From: Pseudomonadota bacterium
GTDB taxonomy: Bacteria > Pseudomonadota > Alphaproteobacteria > Rhodospirillales > Magnetospirillaceae
Direction of reading: 5' to 3'
Assembly: GCA_021781575.1 (NCBI GenBank)
Contig: JAJXWP010000009.1
Span: 1-64,000, forward strand
Length of the DNA: 64,000 nt
Numbering within the stretch: the stretch's first letter is position 1; each line of letters opens with the position of its first letter. A program made the position numbers and the translations under genes. Positions 11,622-22,483 of the stretch are shown in pieces. The notes beneath the pieces were generated by a model. The model saw only the letters and a program-made list of their open reading frames with translations. It had not been told where the DNA came from and made no database searches.

Positions 11622-14315
11622 ATGCCGCACATATCCGTGAACGAAATTCCCACTCCGCCCCTTAGCGAAGATGCGACACCGATGATGGCGCAGTATCTGG
11701 CCATCAAGCGGGCCCACCCCGATTGCCTGCTATTCTACCGGATGGGCGATTTTTATGAGATGTTTTTCCACGATGCGGTAGAAGCGGCCGCGGCGCTCGA
11801 TATCACCTTGACCAAGCGAGGCCGGCACGCCGGCGAAGATATTCCCATGTGCGGCGTGCCGGTGCACAGCCATGAAGGATATCTGTCCCGCCTGATCCGC
11901 AAGGGCTTCAAGGTGGCAGTCTGCGAGCAGACGGAAGACCCGGCGCTGGCGAAGAAGCGAGGGGCCAAGGCGGTGGTCGAACGGGCGGTGGTTCGCCTGG
12001 TCACGCCGGGCACCATCACCGAAGACGCTCTGCTCGATGCCCGCGCCCACAATTACCTGGCGGCATTGGCCGAGGCTCAGGGCAATTTCGGCCTCGCCTG
12101 GCTCGACATGTCGACCGGCGATTTCCAGGTACAGCCGGTCGACGCGAAATCGGCGTCGGCCGCCATCGCCCGGTTGAGCCCGGGGGAGCTGCTGGTGTCC
12201 GAGCGCCTGCTGCAGCAGCCGGCCCTGTTCGAGCTGTTTCGCGACCGGCGGTCCGTTCTCACGCCGTTGCCGGCCGCCCGCTTCGATTCGGACAATGCCC
12301 GGCGCCGGCTCGAGCAGATTTACGCGGTGCGGGCGCTTGACGGCTTTGGCGCGTTCGGCCGCGCCGAGCTGGCCGCTGGCGGAGCGCTGGTCGACTACGT
12401 GGAACTAACCCAGAAAGGGCGCCTGCCCAGGCTGGGTGTGCCGCGCCGCCTGGCCGAAGGGGCGGTGATGGAGATCGACGCCGCGACCCGGCGCAATCTC
12501 GAGCTGACCGAAACGCTCTCCGGCGAGCGCCGGGGCAGTCTTCTCGCGGTGATCGACCGCACGGTCACCGGGGCGGGAGCGCGCCGTCTGGCCCAGCACC
12601 TGGCGGCGCCGCTGACCGATCCGGCGGCCATCGGTGAACGCCTCGACATGGTGCAGTTCTTCGCCGAGCGGCATTCGCTTCGGGCCGAGATTCGCGAGGC
12701 TCTGCGACGCTGCCCGGACGTCGAGCGGGCGTTGTCGCGGCTCTCGCTGGGGCGCGGCGGGCCGCGCGACCTGGCCGCGGTAAGGGACGCCCTGGCCGAG
12801 GCACCGGGCCTGCGCGAAAGGCTGCTGGCGGGGGGGCTTGACGCTCCACCGGCCGGCCTCCGGGCCGCCACCGCCGAACTCGGTGAACACGGGGTGCTGG
12901 TCGATCGGCTGGGCCGTGCCCTGGCCGCCGACCTGCCGGTGTTGACCCGCGACGGCGGCTTCATCGCCGCCGGTTATCACGCCGGCTTCGACGAGTTGAA
13001 GGCGCTTCGTGACGAAAGCCGCCGGCTGATCGCCGCGTTGCAGGTGCGCTACGTCGAATTGTCGGGGGCTGCCGGGCTGAAGATCAAACACAACAACGTG
13101 TTGGGCTATTACATCGAAGTGCCGCCCAAGCAGGCGGAACGGATGGCCGAACCGTTCATCCACCGGCAGACCATCGCCTCGGCGGTGCGCTATTCGACGG
13201 TGGAGCTGGGCGAACTGGAGAACAGGATTCGCAGCGCCGCCGACAAGGCGCTGGCCCTTGAGCTTGATCTGTTCGCCGACCTGGTCGGCGAGGTTCTCGG
13301 ACGGGCCGACGGGATCGCCCGTGCCGCCGGCGCCCTGGCGGCGCTGGATGTCGCCGCCGGTTTGGCCGAATTGGCGGTGGACGGCCGCTATTGCCGGCCG
13401 GAGATCGGCGCCGGACCCGAATTCGCCATATCCGGTGGCCGCCACCCGGTGGTCGAGGCGGCCATCTCCGAGGCATTCGTCGCCAATGATTGCGATCTGG
13501 CCGAGGATCGACGTCTGTGGCTGATCACCGGCCCCAACATGGCCGGCAAATCCACTTTCCTCCGGCAGAACGCGCTGATCGCCGTGCTGGCCCAGATGGG
13601 CAGCTTCGTACCCGCCGAGGCCGCCCGCATCGGCATCGTCGACCGCCTGTTCAGCCGGGTCGGGGCGGCCGACGATTTGGCCCGCGGCCGTTCGACCTTC
13701 ATGGTCGAAATGGTGGAGACGGCGGCCATTCTCAACCAGGCCGGACCCCGTGCCCTGGTCATTCTTGACGAGATCGGCCGCGGCACGGCGACCTTCGACG
13801 GCCTATCCATCGCCTGGGCGGTGGTCGAGCACCTGCACGAGATCAATCGTTGCCGGGCCCTGTTCGCCACCCATTATCACGAGTTGACGGCCTTGGCCGC
13901 CAAACTGCCGGCCTTGGCCTGCCACTGCATGCGGGTCAAGGAATGGCAGGGTGACGTGGTCTTCCTGCACGAAGTGGGGGCGGGGACCGCCGACCGCTCC
14001 TACGGCATCCACGTCGCCCGTCTCGCCGGTCTGCCCGCCGCCGTCATCGGTCGCGCCGAGACCATCCTGCACAGCCTGGAGAAAGGCGAGCAATCCTCGG
14101 CGGTGGCCAAGCTGGCCGATGACCTGCCGCTGTTCGCCGCCGCGGCCCGTCATACCGCGCCGGCCGGCCCGTCGCCGGCAGAGCGTGCGCTGGAGGCGCT
14201 GAACCCGGACGACCTGTCGCCGCGTCAGGCGCTGGAGGAGTTGTACCGTCTGAAGGGGTTGCTAGGTCTATCGCAGCCCCTCGCCGGGCGCCCTCCGGTA
14301 CCTGCCACCCGTTGA
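11622..14315 (+). CDS. mutS: DNA mismatch repair ATPase MutS
   Basis: An 897-residue MutS that binds mismatches and small loops and, through ATP, recruits MutL. The mismatch-reading Phe-x-Glu is F44-Y45-E46 in GDFYEMF. Walker A is GPNMAGKST (637-645), Walker B is [15 protein letters not shown], and the signature region includes [15 protein letters not shown]-like sequence before the C-terminal HTH region resembles a beta-clamp binding motif. The start at 11622 matches the usual alphaproteobacterial N-terminus before TPMMAQYL; an earlier in-frame start would add 56 unconserved residues and overlap the divergent neighbour. Confidence 0.98.
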   Translation: MPHISVNEIPTPPLSEDATPMMAQYLAIKRAHPDCLLFYRMGDFYEMFFHDAVEAAAALDITLTKRGRHAGEDIPMCGVPVHSHEGYLSRLIRKGFKVAVCEQTEDPALAKKRGAKAVVERAVVRLVTPGTITEDALLDARAHNYLAALAEAQGNFGLAWLDMSTGDFQVQPVDAKSASAAIARLSPGELLVSERLLQQPALFELFRDRRSVLTPLPAARFDSDNARRRLEQIYAVRALDGFGAFGRAELAAGGALVDYVELTQKGRLPRLGVPRRLAEGAVMEIDAATRRNLELTETLSGERRGSLLAVIDRTVTGAGARRLAQHLAAPLTDPAAIGERLDMVQFFAERHSLRAEIREALRRCPDVERALSRLSLGRGGPRDLAAVRDALAEAPGLRERLLAGGLDAPPAGLRAATAELGEHGVLVDRLGRALAADLPVLTRDGGFIAAGYHAGFDELKALRDESRRLIAALQVRYVELSGAAGLKIKHNNVLGYYIEVPPKQAERMAEPFIHRQTIASAVRYSTVELGELENRIRSAADKALALELDLFADLVGEVLGRADGIARAAGALAALDVAAGLAELAVDGRYCRPEIGAGPEFAISGGRHPVVEAAISEAFVANDCDLAEDRRLWLITGPNMAGKSTFLRQNALIAVLAQMGSFVPAEAARIGIVDRLFSRVGAADDLARGRSTFMVEMVETAAILNQAGPRALVILDEIGRGTATFDGLSIAWAVVEHLHEINRCRALFATHYHELTALAAKLPALACHCMRVKEWQGDVVFLHEVGAGTADRSYGIHVARLAGLPAAVIGRAETILHSLEKGEQSSAVAKLADDLPLFAAAARHTAPAGPSPAERALEALNPDDLSPRQALEELYRLKGLLGLSQPLAGRPPVPATR

Positions 14316-14320
14316 CTTGG

Positions 14321-14364
14321 CTGCCCCGATGATTTCTCCTTAAGGAGGGCTGTCACGGGGGCAG
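14321..14364 (+). promoter_or_regulatory. Hairpin over the ribosome-binding region of the GGDEF-EAL gene
   Basis: CTGCCCC (14321-14327) pairs perfectly with GGGGCAG (14358-14364), ending one base before the ATG at 14366. Inside it lies the palindrome CTCCTTAAGGAG (14336-14347), whose right half contains the only Shine-Dalgarno-like AAGGAGGG. Folding would hide both candidate ribosome-binding segments. It may equally be the mutS transcript end, although no T-tract follows. Translational control is an inference. Confidence 0.45.
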
Positions 14365-14365
14365 G

Positions 14366-16906
14366 ATGCGCATCAGGTCATTCATTATGGCTGCCTCGGC
14401 AGTGGTGGCCATCGTTTTCTTCGGCGTAAGCTCTTTTGTCGTCGATCGCATCATCGCCCATACGGTTCGGGAGAATGCCCGGAAGTCGGCCGCAGCTACC
14501 GCCCGGGTGACCTTCGCCGGAATGTATCAATTGATGAGCACCGGTTGGAGCCACGACCAGGCGGGGCATTTCATCGCCTCCATTCGGGCCGCCGGCGATG
14601 GCGCCGGTCTCACCGTGCAGATCTATCGCGGCCCCGTGGTGGAACGCAATTTCGGCCCGATCGTCCAGCCGCCAATGGATGAGTCCTTGCACGGCGTATT
14701 GAGTGACGGCCGGCCGCGCACCGAGACGGTCGGCTCGTCGACGCGCTATCTCAAACCCTTGGTCGCCAACGAGCGCTGCCCGGTCTGTCACACGCGGGCC
14801 AGGCCGGGCGACGTGCTCGGGGTCATCGAGGTGAAGCAAGACGACGCGCAGCTGATCGCCCAGGCCCGCCGGGAATTCGGGCTGTGGCTGCTGTTCCTCG
14901 CGCCGCTGGCGATGAGCGGTGCGGCCCTCGTCGTATGGCGGGTCAACCGGCGGATCGAGCAATCGATCGCCGTCTTCGACGGCGCGATTGCCGGTATCAG
15001 CGCCATGTCCGATCTGCGCAAGCTGGAATTCGCCGGGCGCGACCTCGGATTTGAAGAACTGAACCGACTGTTCGGCCATCTCGGCAGGCTGGTGGACAAG
15101 CTCAGGGCCATCGCCGTCGACAAGGATGTGCTGCGCTTCGAGATCGGTCTTCTCGAGAAGTTCGTCATTACTTCGGAAGTGGTTCGCGACTGGGGAGAGT
15201 ACGTCAGCCAGTTGCTGGTCGAGATCAACCGGATCATGACCACCCACGTGCTGTTCTCGCTGTTCAAGATCGACGATGCGGCCTTCGATCTCGAGGTGTT
15301 CTGGGCGCGGCGGCCGTCGGCCAGGACCCGCGCGATGATGGAGGACTATGTCCGCCGGACGGTCGCCGAGGATGAGCGGTTCGGTCCTCTGGCCGAGGTC
15401 CATCTGCGCCATCGCGAACCGCAGGGCGACAGTTTGCCCCTCGATCTCGACGATACCGCCGTGACGATGCAGACCAAGGCGTTGATCCTGGACAAGCCGA
15501 AGATCGGCGGCATCGTCGGCATCGGGGTCAATTCCACGGCGATCGGCGACGATACGATACGACTGGTGATGGACAGCGTCTTGTCCACCATGCTGAACGT
15601 CATCGGCTCGGTGAAGGCGATCCACAAATACACCGGTGACATGGAATATTTCGCGACGCGCGATCCGCTGACAGACCTGTTCAATCGCCGGGTCTTCTGG
15701 GAGCTTCTGGAATACGAGGAAGCGCGGGCTCGCCGTCACGGCTACGAATTCGGCATCCTGGTGATCGACCTCGACAGCTTCAAACTGATCAACGACACCC
15801 ATGGACATATGATCGGAGACCGCTATCTGCAGGCGGTTGCCCGTGCGATGAAGGGCAGTTTGCGCCCGGGAGATATCCTGGGCCGTTACGGCGGCGACGA
15901 GTTCGTCGTATTGCTCCCGGAGACCGGGATGGAGGGGACCACAATGGTCGCCCGCCGCCTGCTGGCCGAGCTGCGGCTGGCGGAAGTCGAGGCCGACGAC
16001 GGCCGCCCGGTATCCGGCAGCGCGTCGATCGGTCTCGCGGTCTTTCCGCTGAATGCCGATAATGTGAGCGACCTGTTCCTGTTCGCCGACAACATGATGT
16101 ACAAGGTGAAGGAGGCCGGGAAGGACGAGGTCGGAGTCCCTTCCGAGGAAGAGGTGGCGGAGGTCTTCCGCGACGTCACCCATACCACCATGCTGGTGGT
16201 CAATGCGGTGAACGAAGGGCGTATCCTTCCCTATTTCCAGCCGATCATGGACATCCAGGCGAAGCGCGTCGTCGGTTTCGAGGTGTTGAGCCGCATGGAA
16301 CTGGATGGCCAGCACGTGGCGGCGAGCCGGTTCATCGAATACGCGGAAAAGGCCGGGGTGATACACCGGATGGACGTCCTGGTGCTGGAAAGGGCGCTGT
16401 CGGTGATGGCCGACCAAAAGTTCGACGGCCATCTGTTCGTCAACCTGTCGCCGCGGGCGTTCGCCGTCTCCGATTTCCTGAAGACGCTGAAGCGGGTGGT
16501 CGCCGACCGCCGCATTGATCCCGGCCAAATCGTCTTCGAGATCACCGAGCGCGACACCATCAGGAACATGGCCGTCCTCGAAGGCTTGATCCGCGAACTG
16601 AAAATGGATGGCTTCAGGCTGGCGATTGATGATTTCGGCTCTGGCTTTTCATCCTTCCAGTACCTGCGGCGGTTCCCCGTGGATTTTCTCAAGATCGAGG
16701 GTGACTTTATCGCCCACATGCTCGACAGCGAAAAGGATCGGGCCTTCGTCCAAACCATTTACCGCCTGGCCACCGACCTCGGCATCCGGGTCGTTGCCGA
16801 GTATGTCGAGACGGAAGAGGTGCTGCAGGCGCTCCGTGAAATGGGCATCGAACTGGCCCAGGGCTATTTCATCGGCCGGCCCGGCCCGGGATTCGCCATG
16901 ACGTGA
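14366..16906 (+). CDS. Membrane GGDEF-EAL protein with periplasmic c-haem-binding sensor
   Basis: An 846-residue signalling protein. TM1 (about 8-28) and TM2 (about 171-193) enclose a periplasmic domain resembling Tll0287/DUF3365 sensors, with a CxxCH haem c motif at C138-C141-H142. A linker (about 200-430) leads to a GGDEF domain with intact GGDEF at 509-513 and an inhibitory RxxD site at 500-503. The EAL domain has the variant FEVLSR, but metal and catalytic positions look kept: VNLS, EITE, IDDFGSG, LKIEG, AEYVE. It could therefore make and break cyclic di-GMP in response to redox state or a gas ligand. The signal is inferred. Confidence 0.9.
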   Translation: MRIRSFIMAASAVVAIVFFGVSSFVVDRIIAHTVRENARKSAAATARVTFAGMYQLMSTGWSHDQAGHFIASIRAAGDGAGLTVQIYRGPVVERNFGPIVQPPMDESLHGVLSDGRPRTETVGSSTRYLKPLVANERCPVCHTRARPGDVLGVIEVKQDDAQLIAQARREFGLWLLFLAPLAMSGAALVVWRVNRRIEQSIAVFDGAIAGISAMSDLRKLEFAGRDLGFEELNRLFGHLGRLVDKLRAIAVDKDVLRFEIGLLEKFVITSEVVRDWGEYVSQLLVEINRIMTTHVLFSLFKIDDAAFDLEVFWARRPSARTRAMMEDYVRRTVAEDERFGPLAEVHLRHREPQGDSLPLDLDDTAVTMQTKALILDKPKIGGIVGIGVNSTAIGDDTIRLVMDSVLSTMLNVIGSVKAIHKYTGDMEYFATRDPLTDLFNRRVFWELLEYEEARARRHGYEFGILVIDLDSFKLINDTHGHMIGDRYLQAVARAMKGSLRPGDILGRYGGDEFVVLLPETGMEGTTMVARRLLAELRLAEVEADDGRPVSGSASIGLAVFPLNADNVSDLFLFADNMMYKVKEAGKDEVGVPSEEEVAEVFRDVTHTTMLVVNAVNEGRILPYFQPIMDIQAKRVVGFEVLSRMELDGQHVAASRFIEYAEKAGVIHRMDVLVLERALSVMADQKFDGHLFVNLSPRAFAVSDFLKTLKRVVADRRIDPGQIVFEITERDTIRNMAVLEGLIRELKMDGFRLAIDDFGSGFSSFQYLRRFPVDFLKIEGDFIAHMLDSEKDRAFVQTIYRLATDLGIRVVAEYVETEEVLQALREMGIELAQGYFIGRPGPGFAMT

Positions 16907-17003
16907 CCCTCGTAGGAGGCGCGGCCGGACGCCTGAAAATTCCCGTCCTTTCCGCCCAGCGTCGCTATATACTCCTGCACATCATCCTTCGGCCCGGGTT
17001 TCC

Positions 17004-19790
17004 ATGTTCTCGAAAATCAAGAACCAGCGCGCCATCATCGACCGGGCCGAGGTCGTCGCCCGTCTCGATGCGGCCATCGCCGAGGAGCTGCCCAAGCAGA
17101 AGCGGCGCGCCCGCGTTCTGGAAATCTTCAAGCAGGCCCACCAGGCCGGGCATGCCGAGGTGCGACGCCGCTTCGAGGAGCACGGCCTGGGAAGCGAGAC
17201 GGTGCGCGAACACTGCTTCCTGGTCGATCAGCTGGTTCGGCTGGCCCATGATTTCGCCACCCGCTACGAATATCCGACCGGAGTCGCCACCACCGGCCAG
17301 GTGATGAGTATCGCCGCGGTGGGCGGCTATGGCCGCGGCGAACTGTCGCCGCAGTCCGATATCGACCTGTTGTTCCTGCTGCCTTACAAGCGCACCTCCC
17401 ACGCCGAGCAGATCGTTGAATACATGCTCTATCTGTTGTGGGACCTGGGTCTGAAAGTCGGGCATTCGACCCGTTCGGTGGACGAGTGCATGCGCCAGGC
17501 GAAAGCCGACATGACCATCCGCACGGCTCTTCTCGAAGCGCGCTGGCTGTGGGGCGACCAGGCGCTGTTCGACGAACTGAAGAAGCGCTACCGCGCCGAA
17601 GTGGTGGCGGGGACGGCCGAACAGTTCGTCGAAGCGAAACTGGCCGAGCGCGACGAGCGTCATGCCAAGCTGGGCGAGGCGCGCTATGTGCTGGAGCCCA
17701 ATATCAAGGAGGGCAAGGGAGGCTTGCGCGACCTCCATACCCTCTACTGGATCGCCAAATACCTCTATGTGATCAGCGACGTGCGCGAACTGGTGGACCT
17801 GGGCGCGCTGTCCGCGGAAACGGCCAACCGCTTCACCAAGGCTCAGGCCTTCCTGTGGGCCGTGCGCTGCCACCTGCACTACCTGACGGGGCGCATGGAG
17901 GATCGTCTCACTTTCGACGTCCAGCCGGAGATCGCCCGGCGCATGGGGTATACCGATCACGGCGGCACGCTCGGGGTCGAGCGCTTCATGAAGCATTATT
18001 TCCTCATCGCCAAGGATGTGGGCGACCTTACGCGGATCTTCTGCGCGCTGTTGGAAGAACAGCACAAGCGCAAGCCCCGCTTGCGCTTTCCGGCGCTGCT
18101 GCGGCTGAAGAAGGTCGAGGGCTTCCGCCTGGAGGGCAACCGGCTGGATGTGCTCGACGAGCGCGACTTCGAGACCGACCCGGTGAAGATGATCCGCCTG
18201 TTCCATCGGGCGCTGGCGCTCGATCTCGACATCCATCCGCGGGCGCTGTCGCTGGTGACGCAGAATTTGAGGCGTATCGACAACCGGCTGCGTCAGGACC
18301 CGGAGGCGAACCGCCTGTTCATCGAAATGCTGGCGTCGCGCAGGGATCCCGAAGTGGCGCTGCGCCACATGAACGAGGCGGGGGTGCTGGGCCGCTTCAT
18401 CCCCGATTTCGGCCGGGTGGTGGCGCAGATGCAGTACGACATGTACCACGTCTACACGGTAGACGAGCACACCATCCAGGCGCTCGGCATCCTGCACCGC
18501 CTCGAGCAGGGCGCCCTGGTCGAGGAGGCCCCGGTCGCCTCGGAAGTGGTGAAAATTCTGCAGTCGCGCCGGGCGCTGTACCTGGCGGTGTTCCTGCACG
18601 ATATTGCCAAGGGCCGCAAGGGCGACCATTCAATCCTTGGGGCCGACATCGCGCTGAAGCTGGGGCCGCGTCTGGGCCTGTCGGATGAGGAGGCGGAAAC
18701 CACCAGCTGGTTGGTCCGCCACCACCTGCTGATGACTCGGACCGCGTTCAAACGCGATATCGACGATCCGCAAACCATCGCCGACTTCGTCGCCATCGTT
18801 CAAAGCCCGGAGCGGTTGAAGCTCTTGGTGGCGTTGACCGTCGCCGACGTGCGCGCCGTCGGGCCGGCGGTGTGGAACAACTGGAAGGCCGGCCTACTGC
18901 GCGAACTCTATCTGCGGGCCCTCGACATGATGTCAGGCGGCATCGGCGTCGAGAAGCGGGAAGCCCGGGTCGAGGCGGCGCAGAACGCGTTGCGCGCCCA
19001 ACTGGCCGGCAGCTGGGCTACCGACGAGATCGAAGCGCATATCGCCCGCGGCTATCCGTCCTATTGGGTGTCGTTCGATGGCGCCACCCATCTGCGCCAT
19101 GCCCGCCTGGTGCGCGAGGCCGAGGCGACGAAGGCGCCGCTGACGCTCGACTGGCGCCTGGACAAGGAGCATGACGTTACCGAGGTGACCCTCTACACCG
19201 GCGACCATCCGGGTCTGTTCTCGCAGATCGCCGGCGCGATGGCGCTGTCCGGCGCCTCGATCGTCGATGCCAAAATCATCACCATGGCCAACGGCATGGC
19301 GCTGGATACTTTCGTCATCCAGGACGCCGAGGGTGAATCCTTCGACCGGCCGAGCCGCCTGGCCAAGCTGACCACCAACATCGAGCAGGCTCTGGCCGGC
19401 CGCCTGCGGGTCAATCGGGAACTGGCCAAACGCCGCGAGGCGGTGCCGAGCCGCACCCGTGTCTTCAAGGTTCCGCCGCGTGTGCTGGTGGACAATACGG
19501 CCAGCGCCAGCCACACGGTGATCGAGGTCAATGGCCGTGATCGCATCGGCCTGCTCTATGACGTCACTTCGGCGATGACGCGGCTCAACCTGCAGATCGC
19601 CTCGGCCCATATTTCCACCTACGGCGAGCGGGTCGTCGACGTGTTCTACGTGAAAAATGTCTTCGGCCTCAAAGTCGAACACGAACGCAAGATCAAGGAA
19701 ATCCGTGACGCCCTGACGGCAGCCCTGAGCGAAACGCCGGCCGGCGAGACGCAGGCGGCGAAAACGCCCCGGGTGACGGCGGCGCAATAA
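17004..19790 (+). CDS. glnD: Bifunctional [protein-PII] uridylyltransferase/uridylyl-removing enzyme
   Basis: A 928-residue GlnD, the glutamine sensor that uridylylates PII (GlnB/GlnK) when nitrogen is short and deuridylylates it when glutamine is high. The nucleotidyltransferase motif GGYGRGELSPQSDID (107-121) holds the catalytic Asp pair. The HD domain has LHDIAKGRKGDHS with H532-D533. Two C-terminal ACT domains (about 715-790 and 825-900; TLYTGDHPGLFSQIAGAM and VNGRDRIGLLYDVTSAM) bind glutamine. Length is typical. murJ starts 7 bases downstream, suggesting cotranscription. Confidence 0.98.
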   Translation: MFSKIKNQRAIIDRAEVVARLDAAIAEELPKQKRRARVLEIFKQAHQAGHAEVRRRFEEHGLGSETVREHCFLVDQLVRLAHDFATRYEYPTGVATTGQVMSIAAVGGYGRGELSPQSDIDLLFLLPYKRTSHAEQIVEYMLYLLWDLGLKVGHSTRSVDECMRQAKADMTIRTALLEARWLWGDQALFDELKKRYRAEVVAGTAEQFVEAKLAERDERHAKLGEARYVLEPNIKEGKGGLRDLHTLYWIAKYLYVISDVRELVDLGALSAETANRFTKAQAFLWAVRCHLHYLTGRMEDRLTFDVQPEIARRMGYTDHGGTLGVERFMKHYFLIAKDVGDLTRIFCALLEEQHKRKPRLRFPALLRLKKVEGFRLEGNRLDVLDERDFETDPVKMIRLFHRALALDLDIHPRALSLVTQNLRRIDNRLRQDPEANRLFIEMLASRRDPEVALRHMNEAGVLGRFIPDFGRVVAQMQYDMYHVYTVDEHTIQALGILHRLEQGALVEEAPVASEVVKILQSRRALYLAVFLHDIAKGRKGDHSILGADIALKLGPRLGLSDEEAETTSWLVRHHLLMTRTAFKRDIDDPQTIADFVAIVQSPERLKLLVALTVADVRAVGPAVWNNWKAGLLRELYLRALDMMSGGIGVEKREARVEAAQNALRAQLAGSWATDEIEAHIARGYPSYWVSFDGATHLRHARLVREAEATKAPLTLDWRLDKEHDVTEVTLYTGDHPGLFSQIAGAMALSGASIVDAKIITMANGMALDTFVIQDAEGESFDRPSRLAKLTTNIEQALAGRLRVNRELAKRREAVPSRTRVFKVPPRVLVDNTASASHTVIEVNGRDRIGLLYDVTSAMTRLNLQIASAHISTYGERVVDVFYVKNVFGLKVEHERKIKEIRDALTAALSETPAGETQAAKTPRVTAAQ

Positions 19791-19797
19791 CAGTCCG

Positions 19798-21345
19798 ATG
19801 AACCTGACCAAAGCCATCGCCACCATCGGCGGGTGGACCGTGTTGAGCCGCATCACGGGTCTGCTGCGCGAAATGCTGATCGCACGCTATCTGGGCGCCG
19901 GCATGGTGGCCGACGCCTTCTTCGTCGCCTTCCGTTTTCCCAACCTGTTCCGCAGCCTGTTCGCCGAAGGCGCCTTCAATGCCGCCTTCGTGCCCTTGTT
20001 CGCCGGCAAGCTGGAAGGCGAGGGCCGCGAGGCGGCGCGGCGCTTTGCCGAACAATGCCTGGCCGTCCTCGGTTGGAGCGTATTGGCGTTTGTCGCGGTC
20101 ATGGAAATGGCTATGCCGTGGGCGATGTATCTGCTTGCTCCCGGCTTCGGCGACATGCCCGGCAAGATGGCTTTGGCCACCGAGCTGTCGCGCATCACCT
20201 TTCCTTATCTGCTGTTCATTTCCATGGTGTCCTTGCAGAGCGGCGTGTTGAACTCGCTGGGACGGTTCGCTGCCGCGGCAGGCACGCCGGTGCTGCTCAA
20301 TCTCACTTCGATGGCCATGTTGGTGGCCCTGGCCCCCTATACCAGAACCCCCGGTCATGCCATGGCCTGGGGCGTATTCGCCTCGGGCGTAGCGCAGTTC
20401 AGCTGGCTGGTGTTCTCGGTGCGCCGTGCCCGCATGAGCCTGCGGCCGGCATGGCCGCGGCTGACGCCCGAGGTGCGGCTGATGCTGAGGCGGGTGGTCC
20501 CGGGGGCGGTGGGGGCCGGCGTCTACCAGGTCAATCTGCTGATCAACACGGTGATCGCCTCGCATGTGGCCAACGGTGCCGTCAGCTATCTCAACTATGC
20601 CGACAGGGTCAACCAGTTGCCGCTGGGCGTGGTCGGCATCGCCATCGGCACGGCGCTGCTGCCCCTGTTGTCCCGACAGCTCCGGGCCGGCGAGACGGCA
20701 GCGGCGCTGGCCTCGCAGAACCGCGCCATGGAACTGGGCCTGCTGCTGACCGTGCCGGCGGCGCTGGCCTTCATCACCCTCGCCCACCCGATCATCACCG
20801 TCCTGTTCGAGCGCGGCTCCTTCCACTCCGGCGACAGCCGCGCCGTGGCCGGAGCGCTGACGGCGTTCGCCCTCGGGCTGCCGGCCTACGTCCTGGTCAA
20901 GGTGCTGACGCCGAGCTTTTTCGCCCGTCATGATACCCGAACGCCGGTCAAGGTGGCCATGCTGACCGTGGCGGTGAACATCGTCCTCAACCTGATCCTG
21001 ATGGTGCCGTTGAAGCATGTGGGCATGGCGCTGTCGACGGCGGTGGCGGCCTGGGCCAACGTCATCGTCCTGGCCCGGGTGCTGAAGCAGCGCGGCTTCT
21101 TTACCATCGACGCCCGGCTCAAGTCCCGCATTCCCCGTATCTTCGCCGCCAGCCTGACGATGGCGGCGATGCTGTGGGCGGCCGGCCGGGCGATGGCGCC
21201 CTGGCTCGACGCGCACGGCACACGCGCGGCGGCGCTGGCCGTCCTGATCATTCTCGGCGCCGCGACTTATGCGGCGGCGACGCTGCTCACCGGTGCCGCC
21301 CGCCTCGACGAGCTTAAGGCGATGCTGCGGCGGCGACGCGGTTGA
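19798..21345 (+). CDS. murJ: Lipid II flippase MurJ (MviN family)
   Basis: A 515-residue integral membrane protein of the MOP superfamily with about 14 transmembrane segments; it moves lipid II across the inner membrane for peptidoglycan synthesis. N-terminal [19 protein letters not shown] and [22 protein letters not shown] are hallmark MurJ sequences that contain conserved charged cavity residues. [13 protein letters not shown] is the conserved region in the second half. The ATG lies 7 bases after glnD. The glnD-murJ-trpS order recurs in alphaproteobacteria, which supports the call. Confidence 0.97.
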   Translation: MNLTKAIATIGGWTVLSRITGLLREMLIARYLGAGMVADAFFVAFRFPNLFRSLFAEGAFNAAFVPLFAGKLEGEGREAARRFAEQCLAVLGWSVLAFVAVMEMAMPWAMYLLAPGFGDMPGKMALATELSRITFPYLLFISMVSLQSGVLNSLGRFAAAAGTPVLLNLTSMAMLVALAPYTRTPGHAMAWGVFASGVAQFSWLVFSVRRARMSLRPAWPRLTPEVRLMLRRVVPGAVGAGVYQVNLLINTVIASHVANGAVSYLNYADRVNQLPLGVVGIAIGTALLPLLSRQLRAGETAAALASQNRAMELGLLLTVPAALAFITLAHPIITVLFERGSFHSGDSRAVAGALTAFALGLPAYVLVKVLTPSFFARHDTRTPVKVAMLTVAVNIVLNLILMVPLKHVGMALSTAVAAWANVIVLARVLKQRGFFTIDARLKSRIPRIFAASLTMAAMLWAAGRAMAPWLDAHGTRAAALAVLIILGAATYAAATLLTGAARLDELKAMLRRRRG

Positions 21346-21407
21346 CCGTTGCCGCAGCTTGGAGTACCTCCCACAGCGGAAACCTGTCCCAGGAGCGCGA
21401 CATTCCC

Positions 21408-22406
21408 ATGAACCGCATATTCTCCGGCGTCCAGCCCACCGGAAACCTGCATCTCGGCAATTACCTCGGCGCGGTGCGCAACTGGGTCCGGTTGCAGAAT
21501 GACTACGAATGCATCTTCTGCATCGTCGACATGCACGCCATCACCCTGTGGCAGGAGCCGGCCGAGCTGAAGGCGCACACCCGCGAGGTGGCGGCGGCGA
21601 TGCTGGCGGCCGGTGTTGACGCGAAGAAGCACATCCTGTTCGTGCAAAGCCAGAATCACGACCATGCCCAGCTCGCCTGGATCTTCAATTGCGTCGCCCG
21701 TATCGGCTGGCTCAATCGCATGACCCAGTTCAAGGACAAGGCCGGCAAGCATCGGGAAAACGCCAGTGTCGGGCTTTTCGCCTATCCCAATCTGATGAGC
21801 GCCGACATCCTGGCCTACAAGGCGACCCATGTGCCGGTGGGCGAGGACCAGAAGCAGCATCTGGAATTGGCTCGCGACACCGCCCAGAAGTTCAACGGCG
21901 ACTACGGCGTCGAGTTCTTTCCGCTGCCCGAGCCACTGATCCTGGGGGCCGCCAGCCGGGTCATGTCGCTGCGCGACGGCCAGAAGAAGATGAGCAAATC
22001 GGACGAGTCCGACTATTCGCGGATCAACATGACCGACGACGCGGCGACCATCGAATTGAAGCTCAGAAAGGCCAAGACCGATCCGCTGCCGCTGCCGGAA
22101 ACCGCGGCCGAGCTGGCGCAGCGGCCGGAAGCGGCCAACCTGCTGGGGATCTGGGCGGCTTTGTCGGACTCGACGCTCGAGGCTGCCGTGGCCCGGTTTG
22201 CCGGGCAGCCGTTCTCGGCCTTCAAGAAGGAGCTGGCCGACCTGGCGGTGGCTGTGCTGGCTCCGATCAACGCCGAGATGAAGCGCTATCTGGCCGATCC
22301 CGCCGAGATCGATGCCATCCTGCGTGACGGCGCCAGCCGAGCCCGGGCCATATCGTCGCCGATCATCGCCCAAATCGAGGATATCGTCGGATTTTTGAGG
22401 GCCTGA
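21408..22406 (+). CDS. trpS: Tryptophanyl-tRNA synthetase
   Basis: A 332-residue class I aminoacyl-tRNA synthetase charging tRNA-Trp. The HIGH-type motif is TGNLHLGN (11-18) and the KMSKS motif is KMSKS (194-198), with [13 protein letters not shown] between. The ATG at 21408 ([13 protein letters not shown]) matches the usual TrpS N-terminus and has an AGGAG-type site upstream; the in-frame extension to 21342 is not conserved in style. A 7-bp hairpin follows the stop, then the Nfu gene. Confidence 0.98.
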   Translation: MNRIFSGVQPTGNLHLGNYLGAVRNWVRLQNDYECIFCIVDMHAITLWQEPAELKAHTREVAAAMLAAGVDAKKHILFVQSQNHDHAQLAWIFNCVARIGWLNRMTQFKDKAGKHRENASVGLFAYPNLMSADILAYKATHVPVGEDQKQHLELARDTAQKFNGDYGVEFFPLPEPLILGAASRVMSLRDGQKKMSKSDESDYSRINMTDDAATIELKLRKAKTDPLPLPETAAELAQRPEAANLLGIWAALSDSTLEAAVARFAGQPFSAFKKELADLAVAVLAPINAEMKRYLADPAEIDAILRDGASRARAISSPIIAQIEDIVGFLRA

Positions 22407-22415
22407 CTTGACCAA

Positions 22416-22434
22416 ATGGGTCTGTCGGACCCAT
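22416..22434 (+). terminator. Short hairpin between trpS and the Nfu gene
   Basis: ATGGGTC (22416-22422) and GACCCAT (22428-22434) form a perfect 7-bp stem with a 5-base loop. It starts 10 bases after the trpS stop. There is no U-run, so partial termination or 3' end protection is as likely as full intrinsic termination. Confidence 0.4.
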
Positions 22435-22483
22435 CTACCGACAAAGATTTGACCCCGGCGCCGCCCGGACAGGAAGGAAAACC

